Origin: Paenibacillus polymyxa
GTDB lineage: Bacteria > Bacillota > Bacilli > Paenibacillales > Paenibacillaceae
NCBI RefSeq assembly: GCF_018614975.1
Contig: NZ_JAGGNR010000040.1
Location: 1-64,000 of the forward strand
Direction: 5' to 3'
Length of the DNA stretch: 64,000 nucleotides
Shown here one piece after another: positions 44,976 through 53,266 of the stretch. The first letter of the stretch is position 1. Every line of letters starts with the position of its first letter. The notes under the pieces are model-generated. The model saw nothing but the letters and a program-made list of their open reading frames with translations. It had not been told where the DNA came from and made no database searches. The position numbers and the translations under genes are program-made.

Positions 44976-45845
44976 ATGAGTGGATCCTCTGAGTGTTTTT
45001 ATGATCCCATCCAGCCTGAGCTTTTATATCTGCACCGCGTAACAACGTATAAGCTGGAAACGATCTATCATCGACATAATGCATATGAGATCTACCTGTT
45101 TCTTCGTGGCAACGTTCACTTTTATATAGAAAATCGATGTTACCATGTACAGCCGGGGGATTTGCTTGTGATGTCACCCGAGGAGATGCACCGAGCCTTT
45201 ATTCTGGATGAATCTGAATATGAGCGAATTACCATCAATCTCAAAAAAACTTATCTATTTCAGCTTTCCACACCATCAACCAATCTATCGTCATGTTTTG
45301 ATCATCGCCCCAAAGGAACAGGCAACATCGTACATTTAAACGACTATAGCTTGAACCAAATGCTGCAATGTACGAACGAACTGGAAGGATTGCTTGCTTC
45401 CGATGCTTATGGTACTGATATCAAAATAAATGCAGCCGTCGCCCAATTGTTGGTCATGATTAACGTCTGGTTTCATAACAACTCCTTTGTTCCCAATGAC
45501 ATCATGCCTGAACTGGTTCGTGAAACCATGGATTATATTGAAACACATCTAAATCAAGACATTACACTTCGCAAACTTGCCGAAGTGTTCTACATGAACA
45601 GTACTTATATCAGTCGCCAGTTCAAAAAGCATACTGGATTGACGATCCGTTCCTACATTTTGGGTCGTCGTATTGAACGGGCCAAATTCCACCTGTCTGA
45701 AGGAATGAGTATTACGGATGCATGCTTTCAATCGGGCTTTAGTGACTATGCCAATTTCATTCGCAGTTTTACCAAAATGGTCGGCATCTCCCCCGGTAGA
45801 TATATCAAACAAAGACGTGATGTAATTGAAGCTTTGCCAAAATAA
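44976..45845 (+). CDS. AraC-family regulator with cupin domain
   Basis: Regulator of 289 aa. An N-terminal cupin/AraC-binding domain (about 15-150: HRHNAYEIYLFLRGNVHFYIENRCYHVQPGDLLVMSPEEMHR in part) would bind a sugar; the double HTH is at about 185-285 (ITLRKLAEVFYMNSTYISRQFKKHTG in part and ITDACFQSGFSDYANFIRSFTK in part). ATG with GGGAGG 7 nt upstream. It is divergent from the two GH43 genes and likely controls them. Confidence 0.93.
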   Translation: MSGSSECFYDPIQPELLYLHRVTTYKLETIYHRHNAYEIYLFLRGNVHFYIENRCYHVQPGDLLVMSPEEMHRAFILDESEYERITINLKKTYLFQLSTPSTNLSSCFDHRPKGTGNIVHLNDYSLNQMLQCTNELEGLLASDAYGTDIKINAAVAQLLVMINVWFHNNSFVPNDIMPELVRETMDYIETHLNQDITLRKLAEVFYMNSTYISRQFKKHTGLTIRSYILGRRIERAKFHLSEGMSITDACFQSGFSDYANFIRSFTKMVGISPGRYIKQRRDVIEALPK

Positions 45846-45868
45846 TGACTAGCTCATTCAATGTAAAC

Positions 45869-45910
45869 TAAAAAACATCAAGCATCCTGCATGGCTCGAT
45901 GTTTTTTTAG
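45869..45910. terminator. Bidirectional terminator
   Basis: CTAAAAAACATC pairs with GATGTTTTTTTAG around a loop that itself contains AGC/GCT; A and T tracts serve both the AraC gene (plus) and the binding-protein gene ending at 45966 (minus). Confidence 0.8.
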
Positions 45911-45965
45911 TTCTTGACATACTTCGTATCTGCAAACAATTCATTGTTGTGATTATATCCGCAAG

Positions 45966-47660
45966 TTAATTGATCTCTTTCCCCGTCCACAATCGAACGC
46001 GATCTTTAATCCACTCTGTATACTGCTCTTCCATAGCTACTGCACCTGCATTATCAAGTTCGGTAATCATATTGTCATATATGCCTTCAAAGGCACTCGG
46101 AGAGGATGTAATTGCTTCGGCGATCCGTTTCTGAATAATATCCTGCGTTTTCTGATACACAACGTTATAATCCCCGCTATCCGAAGGAATCGGCATATTG
46201 TAAGCAGCGCCCCACTCTTTCACTGGAAACTCCTCTTCGGAAGGGAACAAGTCCTTCCATGTGGTGATGCTATAACCTTTCAAAGCTTCTTTTTCCTCAT
46301 CGGAATAACCTTGCTGAATCTGTTCAGGATAATTCGTAGTATAGTAGTTATTCGTTGAATCTTTGACGCCATCCCCGTAGTGAGCACCAAAAATGTAATA
46401 CAAGCCTACTCCGGTTTCTTTGGTGAATGTGTTATTGTCTTTGTTTTTACGTTCCTGTACATCGGCCGGGATGGTGCGAACACCGTCTTCCACGTTATAT
46501 TGCTCGCCTTCAACGCCCCAGTTTCTCAATACTTGCCCTTCTTCAGAAGACATCCAGTCCAAAAATTTGATGGCACGGACAGGGTCTTCACAATCGACTG
46601 TTATGCCAATGCCATAACCATCAAAGCCGATATTTTGGAAATCTTTACGCTGAAAACTGTCATCTAGCGTTACCGGATAGAATCCGTAGGTCATATCGTC
46701 CTTTCCAGCGCTTTTCAACGCATTTTCCGCATCACTGAATCCCCAGCTTGGATCAAGCAAGGATAACACGCGTCCACTGGCGATTTTGGACTTATACTGG
46801 TCATCCTTCTGAACAAAACTGTCCTTGTCCAGCAAGCCTTCATTGTACATCTTGTTCAACCACCGGAAATATTCCTTCTCCTCGGGACGTTTGTAATGCA
46901 GAACGGCTTCGTAGGTGTCAGGATTGATGAAATACTCGCCATCTCCAGGTCCTCCAGTAGACATGACAGCGGGATCAGTAACCGTGATCATTCGCCGCCA
47001 TCCATCTGCACTAAGCGTCAGTGGAATCGTGGGTTGGCCATCATCTGTGGTCGGATGTTTCTCGTAATATTCACGTAGCACATTTTCGAAATCGTTTAAG
47101 GTTTTGATCTCAGGATACCCGAGTTCCTTGACTACACGATGTTGAATGGCGGTACCATTCGTGGCATCGAAGCTGACCTGATCGATCGCACCATTTGTCG
47201 GAATCCAATAGATTGAAGGATCGTTATTGCTGTATTTCAACCGATTGAATTGCTCACCGTAGATCTTTTTCAAATTGGGTGCGTGTTCTTCAATCAGATC
47301 CGTCAAATCAATCATTGCACCGGCATCAACGAGTCTGGTCAAGTTACCTTTGGGAAAGATCAAATCCGGATAATCGCCACTGGCAGCCATCAGGGAAATG
47401 CGGTCGTTTCCGCCTCCGCTCGAAATATCGAATTCTGCATCAATACTTACACCGGTTTCTTCCGTAATTTTCTTCCCTACCGCATCCTGCATTTTGTTCC
47501 AGTTGGGACTTGCATCTGCGCCGAAGTAGGTGAATGTGATTGGGCTGTTGGGGTCACTCGTATTAGATTCGGAATTCTCTCCAGCGTTTCCGCAACCGGT
47601 GGAAACTAGCACAACACTTGTTACGAGACATGCTCCTAGCATTTTTGAAATGGCTTTCAT
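45966..47660 (-). CDS. Orphan sugar-binding lipoprotein (LplA type)
   Basis: Solute-binding lipoprotein (564 aa) with lipobox VSTGCGN (Cys 23). It has the family segments LIEEHAPNLKKIYG (about 110), SGRVLSLLDPSWGF (about 275) and a DDGQPTIPL loop, and is a paralogue of the protein at 2210-3865 with the same order of blocks throughout. No permease, kinase or ATPase gene lies beside it; a terminator is on its 3' side and an unrelated barstar gene on its 5' side. It must serve permeases encoded elsewhere, possibly the pair at 217-2097. ATG follows AGGGGG; a perfect cre box lies 71 bp upstream. Confidence 0.9.
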   Translation of the reverse strand: MKAISKMLGACLVTSVVLVSTGCGNAGENSESNTSDPNSPITFTYFGADASPNWNKMQDAVGKKITEETGVSIDAEFDISSGGGNDRISLMAASGDYPDLIFPKGNLTRLVDAGAMIDLTDLIEEHAPNLKKIYGEQFNRLKYSNNDPSIYWIPTNGAIDQVSFDATNGTAIQHRVVKELGYPEIKTLNDFENVLREYYEKHPTTDDGQPTIPLTLSADGWRRMITVTDPAVMSTGGPGDGEYFINPDTYEAVLHYKRPEEKEYFRWLNKMYNEGLLDKDSFVQKDDQYKSKIASGRVLSLLDPSWGFSDAENALKSAGKDDMTYGFYPVTLDDSFQRKDFQNIGFDGYGIGITVDCEDPVRAIKFLDWMSSEEGQVLRNWGVEGEQYNVEDGVRTIPADVQERKNKDNNTFTKETGVGLYYIFGAHYGDGVKDSTNNYYTTNYPEQIQQGYSDEEKEALKGYSITTWKDLFPSEEEFPVKEWGAAYNMPIPSDSGDYNVVYQKTQDIIQKRIAEAITSSPSAFEGIYDNMITELDNAGAVAMEEQYTEWIKDRVRLWTGKEIN

Positions 47661-47730
47661 TATTTTTCTGCCCCCTAAATGGTGTTAGTCGTATAACCAA
47701 TCCAGACATTACGATGGTTCGCTTTGAAAT

Positions 47731-47744
47731 AGTATACGCTTACA
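47731..47744. promoter_or_regulatory. Predicted cre (CcpA) box
   Basis: AGTATACGCTTACA; the reverse strand TGTAAGCGTATACT fits the cre consensus fully. It lies upstream of the orphan binding-protein gene in a 274-bp gap with no other visible gene. Confidence 0.58.
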
Positions 47745-47890
47745 TATTTAACTGTTAGTAAACGAATACAATCCTGCCTACCCTATTCCATGTTTAAAGT
47801 ATAAGGAAATCTAATAACCCCAACCTTGATTATTAAGCCATGAAAATAGCATGATCTAGACATGAGTCTCCGTAAAAATGTGAAGACCAA

Positions 47891-47912
47891 AAAAGCGATG
47901 GTTGCCCATCGC
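47891..47912 (-). terminator. Rho-independent terminator after barstar
   Basis: Stem GCGATGG (47895-47901) with CCATCGC (47906-47912), followed by T on the minus strand; 23 bp after the barstar stop. Confidence 0.75.
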
Positions 47913-47934
47913 CTCATAAAGCCAAACCTACTTT

Positions 47935-48210
47935 TCAATAATATAATTCCACCGTAAATCCTTGGATCTCCCCTTCCACATCACGCAACAATTCCATGAC
48001 TTGGTCAGCGTAATCTCCAAGAATCTCTTTGCTTTTCTCAAAACCAATCCATTGAACAGTAAGCGGCATGCTTACAGCCCCAGTTAAGACATCCCATAGT
48101 GCGTCCAAATTGCCTCCATAGCTCTCGTCTAACTCAAGCTGGTTCTGCAAAATTTGATGAAGCTCTTCCTTGCTGTGAAAGTCGTTTCCGTTAATCTGAA
48201 TGATGCTCAT
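47935..48210 (-). CDS. Barstar-family ribonuclease inhibitor
   Basis: Cytoplasmic inhibitor (91 aa) that blocks barnase-type RNases. Barstar features: strand IIQINGNDF at the start, a helix, then the inhibitory segment YGGNLDALWDVLTG with the key acidic and aromatic residues, and LTVQWIGF. It follows the barnase gene by 14 bp on the same strand, so toxin and antidote are co-expressed. ATG follows GGAGG. Confidence 0.95.
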   Translation of the reverse strand: MSIIQINGNDFHSKEELHQILQNQLELDESYGGNLDALWDVLTGAVSMPLTVQWIGFEKSKEILGDYADQVMELLRDVEGEIQGFTVELYY

Positions 48211-48224
48211 ATCATTTCCTCCGT

Positions 48225-48659
48225 TTATTTTAACTGTTCAAATGACTTATAATGATCTGTCGTCTGGTAGATTAGACCGTCATTCGAGTATAGAATTCGG
48301 TCGCTTCCGCGCCGTCCTCCTGAGTAATTTATATCGGCTTCGTACCATATCCTGCCTTTTTTGTTGGGGAGTAACCCTTCCCGGTTCCTGAACACGTCGC
48401 CGCCGATGCTTTTGCCTGGGGCTACTTCATGTAAATTCCCTTCACTTGGTTCCCAGCCCAGTTCTCTGGCCTCTTTCTTGGTCATGTAATTTGGTGGGAG
48501 CTCATTGTGCTCCGAGATATAATTCGCAACCTCATCAAATCCCATATCCTTCGAAACTTGTGGTGCTCCGAGATCAAGCACAGACTCTGATGTACAACCC
48601 GAGAACAATAATGCGGCGATGACGATCAATAATGTGTAAGCAAATTTTCTGAAAAACAT
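48225..48659 (-). CDS. Barnase-type ribonuclease with a lipobox
   Basis: Secreted RNase (144 aa). The catalytic domain (about 35-144) follows barnase closely: APGKSIGGDVFRNREG, EADINYSGGRRGSDRILYS and TTDHYKSF. Active-site residues by alignment are E107 (barnase E73), R117 (R83), R121 (R87) and H136 (H102), all present. The signal peptide ends in LLFSGCTS, a good lipobox with Cys 22, whereas classical barnase is released freely. It is likely tethered to the outer face of the membrane, or released slowly. The barstar gene follows directly. ATG follows AAAGGAG. Confidence 0.93.
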   Translation of the reverse strand: MFFRKFAYTLLIVIAALLFSGCTSESVLDLGAPQVSKDMGFDEVANYISEHNELPPNYMTKKEARELGWEPSEGNLHEVAPGKSIGGDVFRNREGLLPNKKGRIWYEADINYSGGRRGSDRILYSNDGLIYQTTDHYKSFEQLK

Positions 48660-48845
48660 AATCTTTTCTCCTTTTGATGTTGTTGCTCTTGCTGTCTTCC
48701 GTTTTGCTACTATTTCGATGACAATGCTTATAATGTTAACGATTTGTGGTAATTAAAGCAATTCTGTAAGCCTATTATGAAGTTGAATTTCAATTAATAA
48801 AAGCAATTAACCCTGCTCTATTGAGGCATACTCGTATGCCTACAA

Positions 48846-48872
48846 CAAAAAAGCCGCTAAAATAGCGACTTT
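48846..48872 (-). terminator. Probable terminator after the alpha/beta hydrolase
   Basis: AAAGCCGCT (48850-48858) with AGCGACTTT (48864-48872), one mismatch, and T run on the minus strand; 44 bp past the stop at 48917. The gap 48660-48916 otherwise shows only AT-rich DNA with the barnase promoter presumably at its left. Confidence 0.6.
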
Positions 48873-48916
48873 AATCGTACCGCGATCATTACCATTCAAT
48901 ACATTCATTTAATAGT

Positions 48917-49678
48917 TTATTTTAATTTATCCATCCAGTTCTCCAGTGCTACGACAACCTCTTCCAACTGCTTTTCTTCCGTAATTGCAGGTTGATTATC
49001 TCCTTTTTGCATGCCATATGAGCCAAATTGACCGTGATTTCCACCCTCTATACTCACATATGTCGTGTCTTCCGGAAGATTTGCTTTGGCCTTCTCCCAG
49101 TCTTCCCTGTTAAGGACTCCGTCATCCGAGCCTGTAATCTGTAAGATAGACAATTCCGTAGTTTTCAAGCTGCCTCCTTCATCAGCATAGGAAGCCAAGA
49201 AAAAGACGCCTTCCAGCTTATCGCTGTGCTCTGCAGCATACCGTGCTGCGAATGACCCTCCCAATGAATGGCCGCCAATAACAAACGCTTCGTTAGGATG
49301 TTCCTCGATAAAGGAATCAGCTTTATTTTGACCGAAAATCGCCAAGTTTATTGGCATGTTTGCGATATATACACGGTGACCCTGTTCTGCCATTTCTCTC
49401 GCAAGTGGAGAATAACTTTCAGGTTCAACCAGACCGCCTGGATAAAAAATAATATTCGGCTCTGTTACCTTGGTACCCACGGGTTCAAATCGGTAACCGT
49501 CCTTAATCTTGGTGACATTAACCTGAGCATCACTTGTCATCGCCGTTTCAGCTCGCTCAGAGGGACTATACGTAACCGAATTGAGATATACGTATACACC
49601 GGCCACGATGATAACGATGGACAAGATTGCCCACATGATTATCTTTTTCCATTTGTTTGTACGTTGTGCTGTTTTCAA
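48917..49678 (-). CDS. Membrane-anchored alpha/beta hydrolase
   Basis: Hydrolase of 253 aa. N-terminal helix (MWAILSIVIIVAGVYVYL) with no cleavage site leaves the enzyme outside the membrane. Catalytic triad: Ser in GGHSLGGSFAARYA, Asp in TGSDDGVLN and His in GGNHGQFG, the Abhydrolase_5/dienelactone-hydrolase-like layout. Start TTG 49678 was chosen because AAGGTGG precedes it; the frame is open 114 bp further but that stretch contains the palindromic operator. Divergent from a TetR gene, which presumably represses it. Substrate unknown. Confidence 0.85.
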   Translation of the reverse strand: MKTAQRTNKWKKIIMWAILSIVIIVAGVYVYLNSVTYSPSERAETAMTSDAQVNVTKIKDGYRFEPVGTKVTEPNIIFYPGGLVEPESYSPLAREMAEQGHRVYIANMPINLAIFGQNKADSFIEEHPNEAFVIGGHSLGGSFAARYAAEHSDKLEGVFFLASYADEGGSLKTTELSILQITGSDDGVLNREDWEKAKANLPEDTTYVSIEGGNHGQFGSYGMQKGDNQPAITEEKQLEEVVVALENWMDKLK

Positions 49679-49732
49679 CCTTAAAACCACCTTAGTATGA
49701 GGATAATGATATGTCTTTTTTAACTCTTCATA

Positions 49733-49756
49733 ATTATACTTACCGGTAAGTATAAT
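49733..49756. promoter_or_regulatory. Perfect 24-bp palindrome, likely TetR operator
   Basis: Centred at 49744/49745 with core TACTTACCGGTAAGTA and AT-rich ends, in the gap between the divergent hydrolase and TetR genes (55 bp and 61 bp from the two starts). Position and symmetry fit a dimeric repressor controlling both. Confidence 0.8.
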
Positions 49757-49816
49757 AACAAGATGATTTTGCTTACTATCGTTATTTGTCATAAAATATT
49801 CATGGAGGGAAATCCA

Positions 49817-50428
49817 ATGACAGAAAAATCAACGAAACGTTTACCTGGAAGACCGAAACACGCTGACGACGATATCTCTATTCAGCAAACCATCATTCAA
49901 ACAGCTTCAAAGCTATTCATGGAGTATGGCTACGAAACAGTCACGCTTCATCAAATTGGCAAAGCATGTAACGTGTCAAAACCAACGATTTATTATCATT
50001 TCACCAGCAAACCAGAGCTTTTTAAGGTTGCCTTTACAACGATGCTACAGAATGTGAGTCGGTTAACCTCGCATATGCTTGATCAAGCCGAGAATCTGGA
50101 GTCGGGGCTTGTGCGATTGGCAGAGGCCAGACTGGGAAATCCACATGCGGAGATTGAAACCATGCTCAGAGAAGCTGAGCCTTTTCTTGAACCAGCTCAA
50201 ATTCAGGATATACGCAACGCGGAGCATCAGATTCACGAAGTGTTAGCCTCCCATTTCCAACGGGCAATGGATGAAAACAGACTGCGGAAGGACGATCCGT
50301 ATTTCCTGGCAGAGACCTTCTCGACATTGATGTTAATGGGTAATCGGGAAGATAACCTGCATAAATATGGTTCCAATTTTTCACTAGGCCAAAGACTAGT
50401 TGATATTTTCATTCGCGGAGCGCAGTAA
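49817..50428 (+). CDS. TetR/AcrR-family repressor
   Basis: Regulator of 203 aa. HTH at about 30-60 (VTLHQIGKACNVSKPTIYYHFTSKPELF in part) after a basic Arg/Lys-rich leader; the rest is the all-helical ligand domain. ATG 49817 follows GGAGGG; an in-frame ATG 54 bp upstream lacks a site. It is divergent from the membrane hydrolase, with the palindromic operator between them, so autorepression plus control of the hydrolase is expected. Confidence 0.92.
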   Translation: MTEKSTKRLPGRPKHADDDISIQQTIIQTASKLFMEYGYETVTLHQIGKACNVSKPTIYYHFTSKPELFKVAFTTMLQNVSRLTSHMLDQAENLESGLVRLAEARLGNPHAEIETMLREAEPFLEPAQIQDIRNAEHQIHEVLASHFQRAMDENRLRKDDPYFLAETFSTLMLMGNREDNLHKYGSNFSLGQRLVDIFIRGAQ

Positions 50429-50455
50429 AAATTCAGGGCAACAAGGAGAGCTGAC

Positions 50456-51337
50456 ATGAATATCCCTAGAGGAACCTATGGGTTTCGATTTGCGGAAGAC
50501 AAGGAGCTCCAACTATGTGTACTGTATGCGGCAGGATGTGATTCAATAACCGATCCTTCTTATCATTGGGATGGACTCGAACGTTCGGACGGGCCTCTCC
50601 TGTTATTCCAATATACAATCTCGGGTGAAGGGGTATTTGAGTCGAATAATCGCATTCATCATGTTACCGCAGGACAAGCTTTTTTGGCAGAAATTCCAGG
50701 AGCACATCACTATTACTACCATTCAGCATCAAAAGAACCTTGGGAGTTTCTGTTCCTGCTGTTCAGGCCAACTCTTATTCTGCCCCATTGGCGAAAATTC
50801 CTTCGGGAAGCTGGAGAAGTTCCCAATTTACCCGCTGATTGTACACCGATCCGACTGTTGCGGATGATCGTGACTGATGCGGCGGCAGGTAGAATCACTG
50901 ATCCTCTGATCGCATCATCGAGCGTATATCAATTCATGACAGAATTGACGCGATTACAGAAAACAACATTGCGCAACAGGGAGAATTGGTCTGAAAACAT
51001 TCAAATAGCCGTTGAATACATAGAACACAACTACTCCAAGATGATCAGTATCGATCACCTTGCGGAGCATGTTTCCCTTTCCAAATATCATTTTATACGT
51101 CGCTTTTCCTCCAGTACAGGTTTGACGCCAGGTGTTTATCTGACCCGTCTACGTACCGAGAAAGCAATGGAACTGCTGCGCGGAACTACGCTTAGCATTG
51201 AAGTCATCGCCGAGCAAGTCGGGTATTCCAGCGGAAGTTATTTTATCAAAGCCTTTCGCAGCTTAACCGGCGTTACGCCAGGTGAATTTCGTAGTGGAGG
51301 AGAAAGCCTTGTGTACCGTAAATTGTTCTTCGACTAA
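50456..51337 (+). CDS. AraC-family regulator
   Basis: Regulator of 293 aa: N-terminal cupin-like sensor (about 20-140, with FQYTISGEGVFESNNRIHHV and HHYYYHSASKEPWEF) and C-terminal double HTH (about 185-285: ISIDHLAEHVSLSKYHFIRRFS in part and IEVIAEQVGYSSGSYFIKAFR in part). ATG follows AAGGAGAG. It is 28 bp behind the TetR gene but probably belongs with the GH27 gene that follows 108 bp downstream. Confidence 0.92.
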   Translation: MNIPRGTYGFRFAEDKELQLCVLYAAGCDSITDPSYHWDGLERSDGPLLLFQYTISGEGVFESNNRIHHVTAGQAFLAEIPGAHHYYYHSASKEPWEFLFLLFRPTLILPHWRKFLREAGEVPNLPADCTPIRLLRMIVTDAAAGRITDPLIASSSVYQFMTELTRLQKTTLRNRENWSENIQIAVEYIEHNYSKMISIDHLAEHVSLSKYHFIRRFSSSTGLTPGVYLTRLRTEKAMELLRGTTLSIEVIAEQVGYSSGSYFIKAFRSLTGVTPGEFRSGGESLVYRKLFFD

Positions 51338-51445
51338 CCGCAATATTTTGCTATTCCACACTCAACATTACTGTAGATATTAATAAAATCCTTTATTATG
51401 ATGAATTGAGCGAGAGCAATAATTAATCCATAAAGGAGCATTCCC

Positions 51446-52726
51446 ATGAATCATACGCTTGCAGCATCAACTCCACCGCTTGGCTGGAACAGCTGGGATT
51501 GTTACGGCGCGGCCGTTACGGAAGACGAAATTCGTGGCAACGCCGAGTACATGGCAGAACATCTTAAAGACTTCGGCTGGAGCTATATTACAGTCGACAT
51601 TCAATGGTACGAGCCTTTGGCCAATTCTTCGCAATATCGTCCGTTCGTTCCACTAATCATGGATGAATATTCGCGGCTTATGCCTGCCGAGAATCGGTTT
51701 CCCTCCGCTGCGAATGGACTGGGATTTAAGTCATTAGCGGATTACGTCCATAGTCTTGGGCTGCAATTTGGCATTCACATCATGCGTGGTATTCCACGTC
51801 AAGCTGCACATGCGGGTACTCCGATTCTGGGTACAACCGCCACTGCGCGTGATATTGCTCATCCGAACTCCATATGCCCCTGGAATACAGATATGTATGG
51901 TGTCGATAGCTCAAAAGAAGGCGCACAGGCGTATTACGATTCGCTTTTTGAACTGTATGCACAATGGGGCGTTGACTTGGTGAAGGTTGACGATATTGCC
52001 GCTTCCCGGCTGTATGATACCCATCAGCCCGAGATCGAAATGATATCCAAAGCGATTAAGCGCTCCGGCCGACCGATGGTACTTAGTCTCTCTCCTGGGC
52101 CTGCTCCGGTGGAATACTCGGAATTCTTAGCCAAACATGCGAACATGTGGCGTGTCACGGACGATTTCTGGGACCTTTGGCCGCTGTTATTGGATATGTT
52201 CGACCGCTGCCGGACGTGGCAAGGTGTTCCCCAAGCAGGCTGCTGGCCAGACTGTGATATGTTACCTTTGGGTCATATCGGTATCCGTTCTGTAGACGGT
52301 GGTGGAGCAGATCGCTGGACTCGGTTCACGCCTGACGAGCAGTTGACCATGATGTCGCTGTGGAGCATCTTCCGTTCCCCGCTCATCTTTGGTGGTGAAC
52401 TGCGAGATAACGATGATTGGACACTATCCCTGTTGACCAATCGTGAGGTTCTGCGAATGCATCGCGAGAGTTACGGAGCCAGAGAAGCCTTACGCAAAGA
52501 AAATCTTATTGTGTGGACTGCCCAGCATGCGGATGGCTCCTCTTACGTCGCTGTGTTTAACATCGGTGAGAATGCTCTACCTGTGGATCAGTCCATTGAT
52601 GAGGTCGGACTGTCCGGCATTACCGAAGGCACCGAATTGTGGAGCCGAGAAGCAGCTGAATTTACAGAGAATTCATTAGTTACTAATGTACCTGCGCACG
52701 GTGTGCGTCTCTATCGGTTTTCCTAA
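51446..52726 (+). CDS. Alpha-galactosidase-type glycoside hydrolase, GH27
   Basis: Cytoplasmic enzyme of 426 aa that removes terminal alpha-galactose (or beta-L-arabinopyranose) residues. GH27 marks: PPLGWNSWDCYG near the start, nucleophile D182 in DLVKVDDI and acid/base D240 in WRVTDDFWD, then the small C-terminal beta domain (about 330-426). No signal peptide. ATG follows AAGGAG. Both galactose and arabinopyranose decorate plant hemicelluloses, so it fits the rest of the window. A terminator follows. Confidence 0.93.
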   Translation: MNHTLAASTPPLGWNSWDCYGAAVTEDEIRGNAEYMAEHLKDFGWSYITVDIQWYEPLANSSQYRPFVPLIMDEYSRLMPAENRFPSAANGLGFKSLADYVHSLGLQFGIHIMRGIPRQAAHAGTPILGTTATARDIAHPNSICPWNTDMYGVDSSKEGAQAYYDSLFELYAQWGVDLVKVDDIAASRLYDTHQPEIEMISKAIKRSGRPMVLSLSPGPAPVEYSEFLAKHANMWRVTDDFWDLWPLLLDMFDRCRTWQGVPQAGCWPDCDMLPLGHIGIRSVDGGGADRWTRFTPDEQLTMMSLWSIFRSPLIFGGELRDNDDWTLSLLTNREVLRMHRESYGAREALRKENLIVWTAQHADGSSYVAVFNIGENALPVDQSIDEVGLSGITEGTELWSREAAEFTENSLVTNVPAHGVRLYRFS

Positions 52727-52741
52727 GCTTGCAAAAGAAAA

Positions 52742-52775
52742 AGAGAGGTCTGTCGTTCATTAGACTGACCTCTCT
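52742..52775. terminator. Bidirectional terminator
   Basis: Nine-bp stem AGAGAGGTC (52742-52750) with GACCTCTCT (52767-52775), extended inward by GTC/GAC, between the convergent GH27 and hypothetical genes. Confidence 0.75.
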
Positions 52776-52784
52776 CTCATTTCA

Positions 52785-53138
52785 TCAGTATGTATCCATG
52801 GCTTGAACGGCCAGATGAAATGCTCTAATTCTTCTTTCCAGTAGAGTCTTTTGAGGGCTACCTTCTTTGGCCTTGGCATACATGCTCTCAAGAGAAGGGA
52901 ATAAACCGGATAAGACAAGACGAGCTTCTATTATATCTTCCTTGGTGTATGAATGAGCTTTTTGATTCCATACCTTTTCCAACAGTGCTAGTCCGATGTA
53001 TAAAGCTTGGAGACGTTTCTGTAACAATGTCGTGTTATTCCTTTTCTGAGTCATATTCACTAAGGCATTTTCCGATTTGCGGATCGTTGATTGAAAGGCT
53101 TTAATGGATTGCAGTTGTTCTTCATGTGACACGTTTTC
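52785..53138 (-). CDS. Hypothetical helical protein
   Basis: Product of 117 aa, not recognised. It is predicted to be almost all helix, strongly charged, with repeated Leu/Lys/Glu patterns (LQKRLQALYIGLALLEKVW and LLERRIRAFHLAVQAMD), no signal peptide and no Cys. Start ATG 53138 has GAGAGG about 9 nt upstream; a TTG start 48 bp upstream (53186) is an alternative with AGGTG. It ends beside the GH27 gene terminator. No function can be proposed. Confidence 0.65.
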   Translation of the reverse strand, partial: ENVSHEEQLQSIKAFQSTIRKSENALVNMTQKRNNTTLLQKRLQALYIGLALLEKVWNQKAHSYTKEDIIEARLVLSGLFPSLESMYAKAKEGSPQKTLLERRIRAFHLAVQAMDTY

Positions 53139-53212
53139 CATAGAGAACAGACCTCTCTTTCTTCGCTTGATTTGGTCGGTATTCAAATATATTAATTCAC
53201 CTCATAAATATA

Positions 53213-53240
53213 ACAAAAAAAGCCGCTTAAATAGCGACTT
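53213..53240 (-). terminator. Terminator after the amino-acid ABC ATPase gene
   Basis: AAGCCGCT (53220-53227) with AGCGACTT (53233-53240), one mismatch, T run on the minus strand; 27 bp beyond the ATPase stop. Confidence 0.7.
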
Positions 53241-53266
53241 CCAATGTGTTCATTCTCGATTTAGTG

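Noticed and set aside
47661..47934. CRISPR, tRNA or riboswitch in intergenic gaps of the window
   Set aside because: No repeat-spacer pattern, cloverleaf or known riboswitch core was recognised in this or other gaps; a covariance search would be needed to exclude divergent ones.
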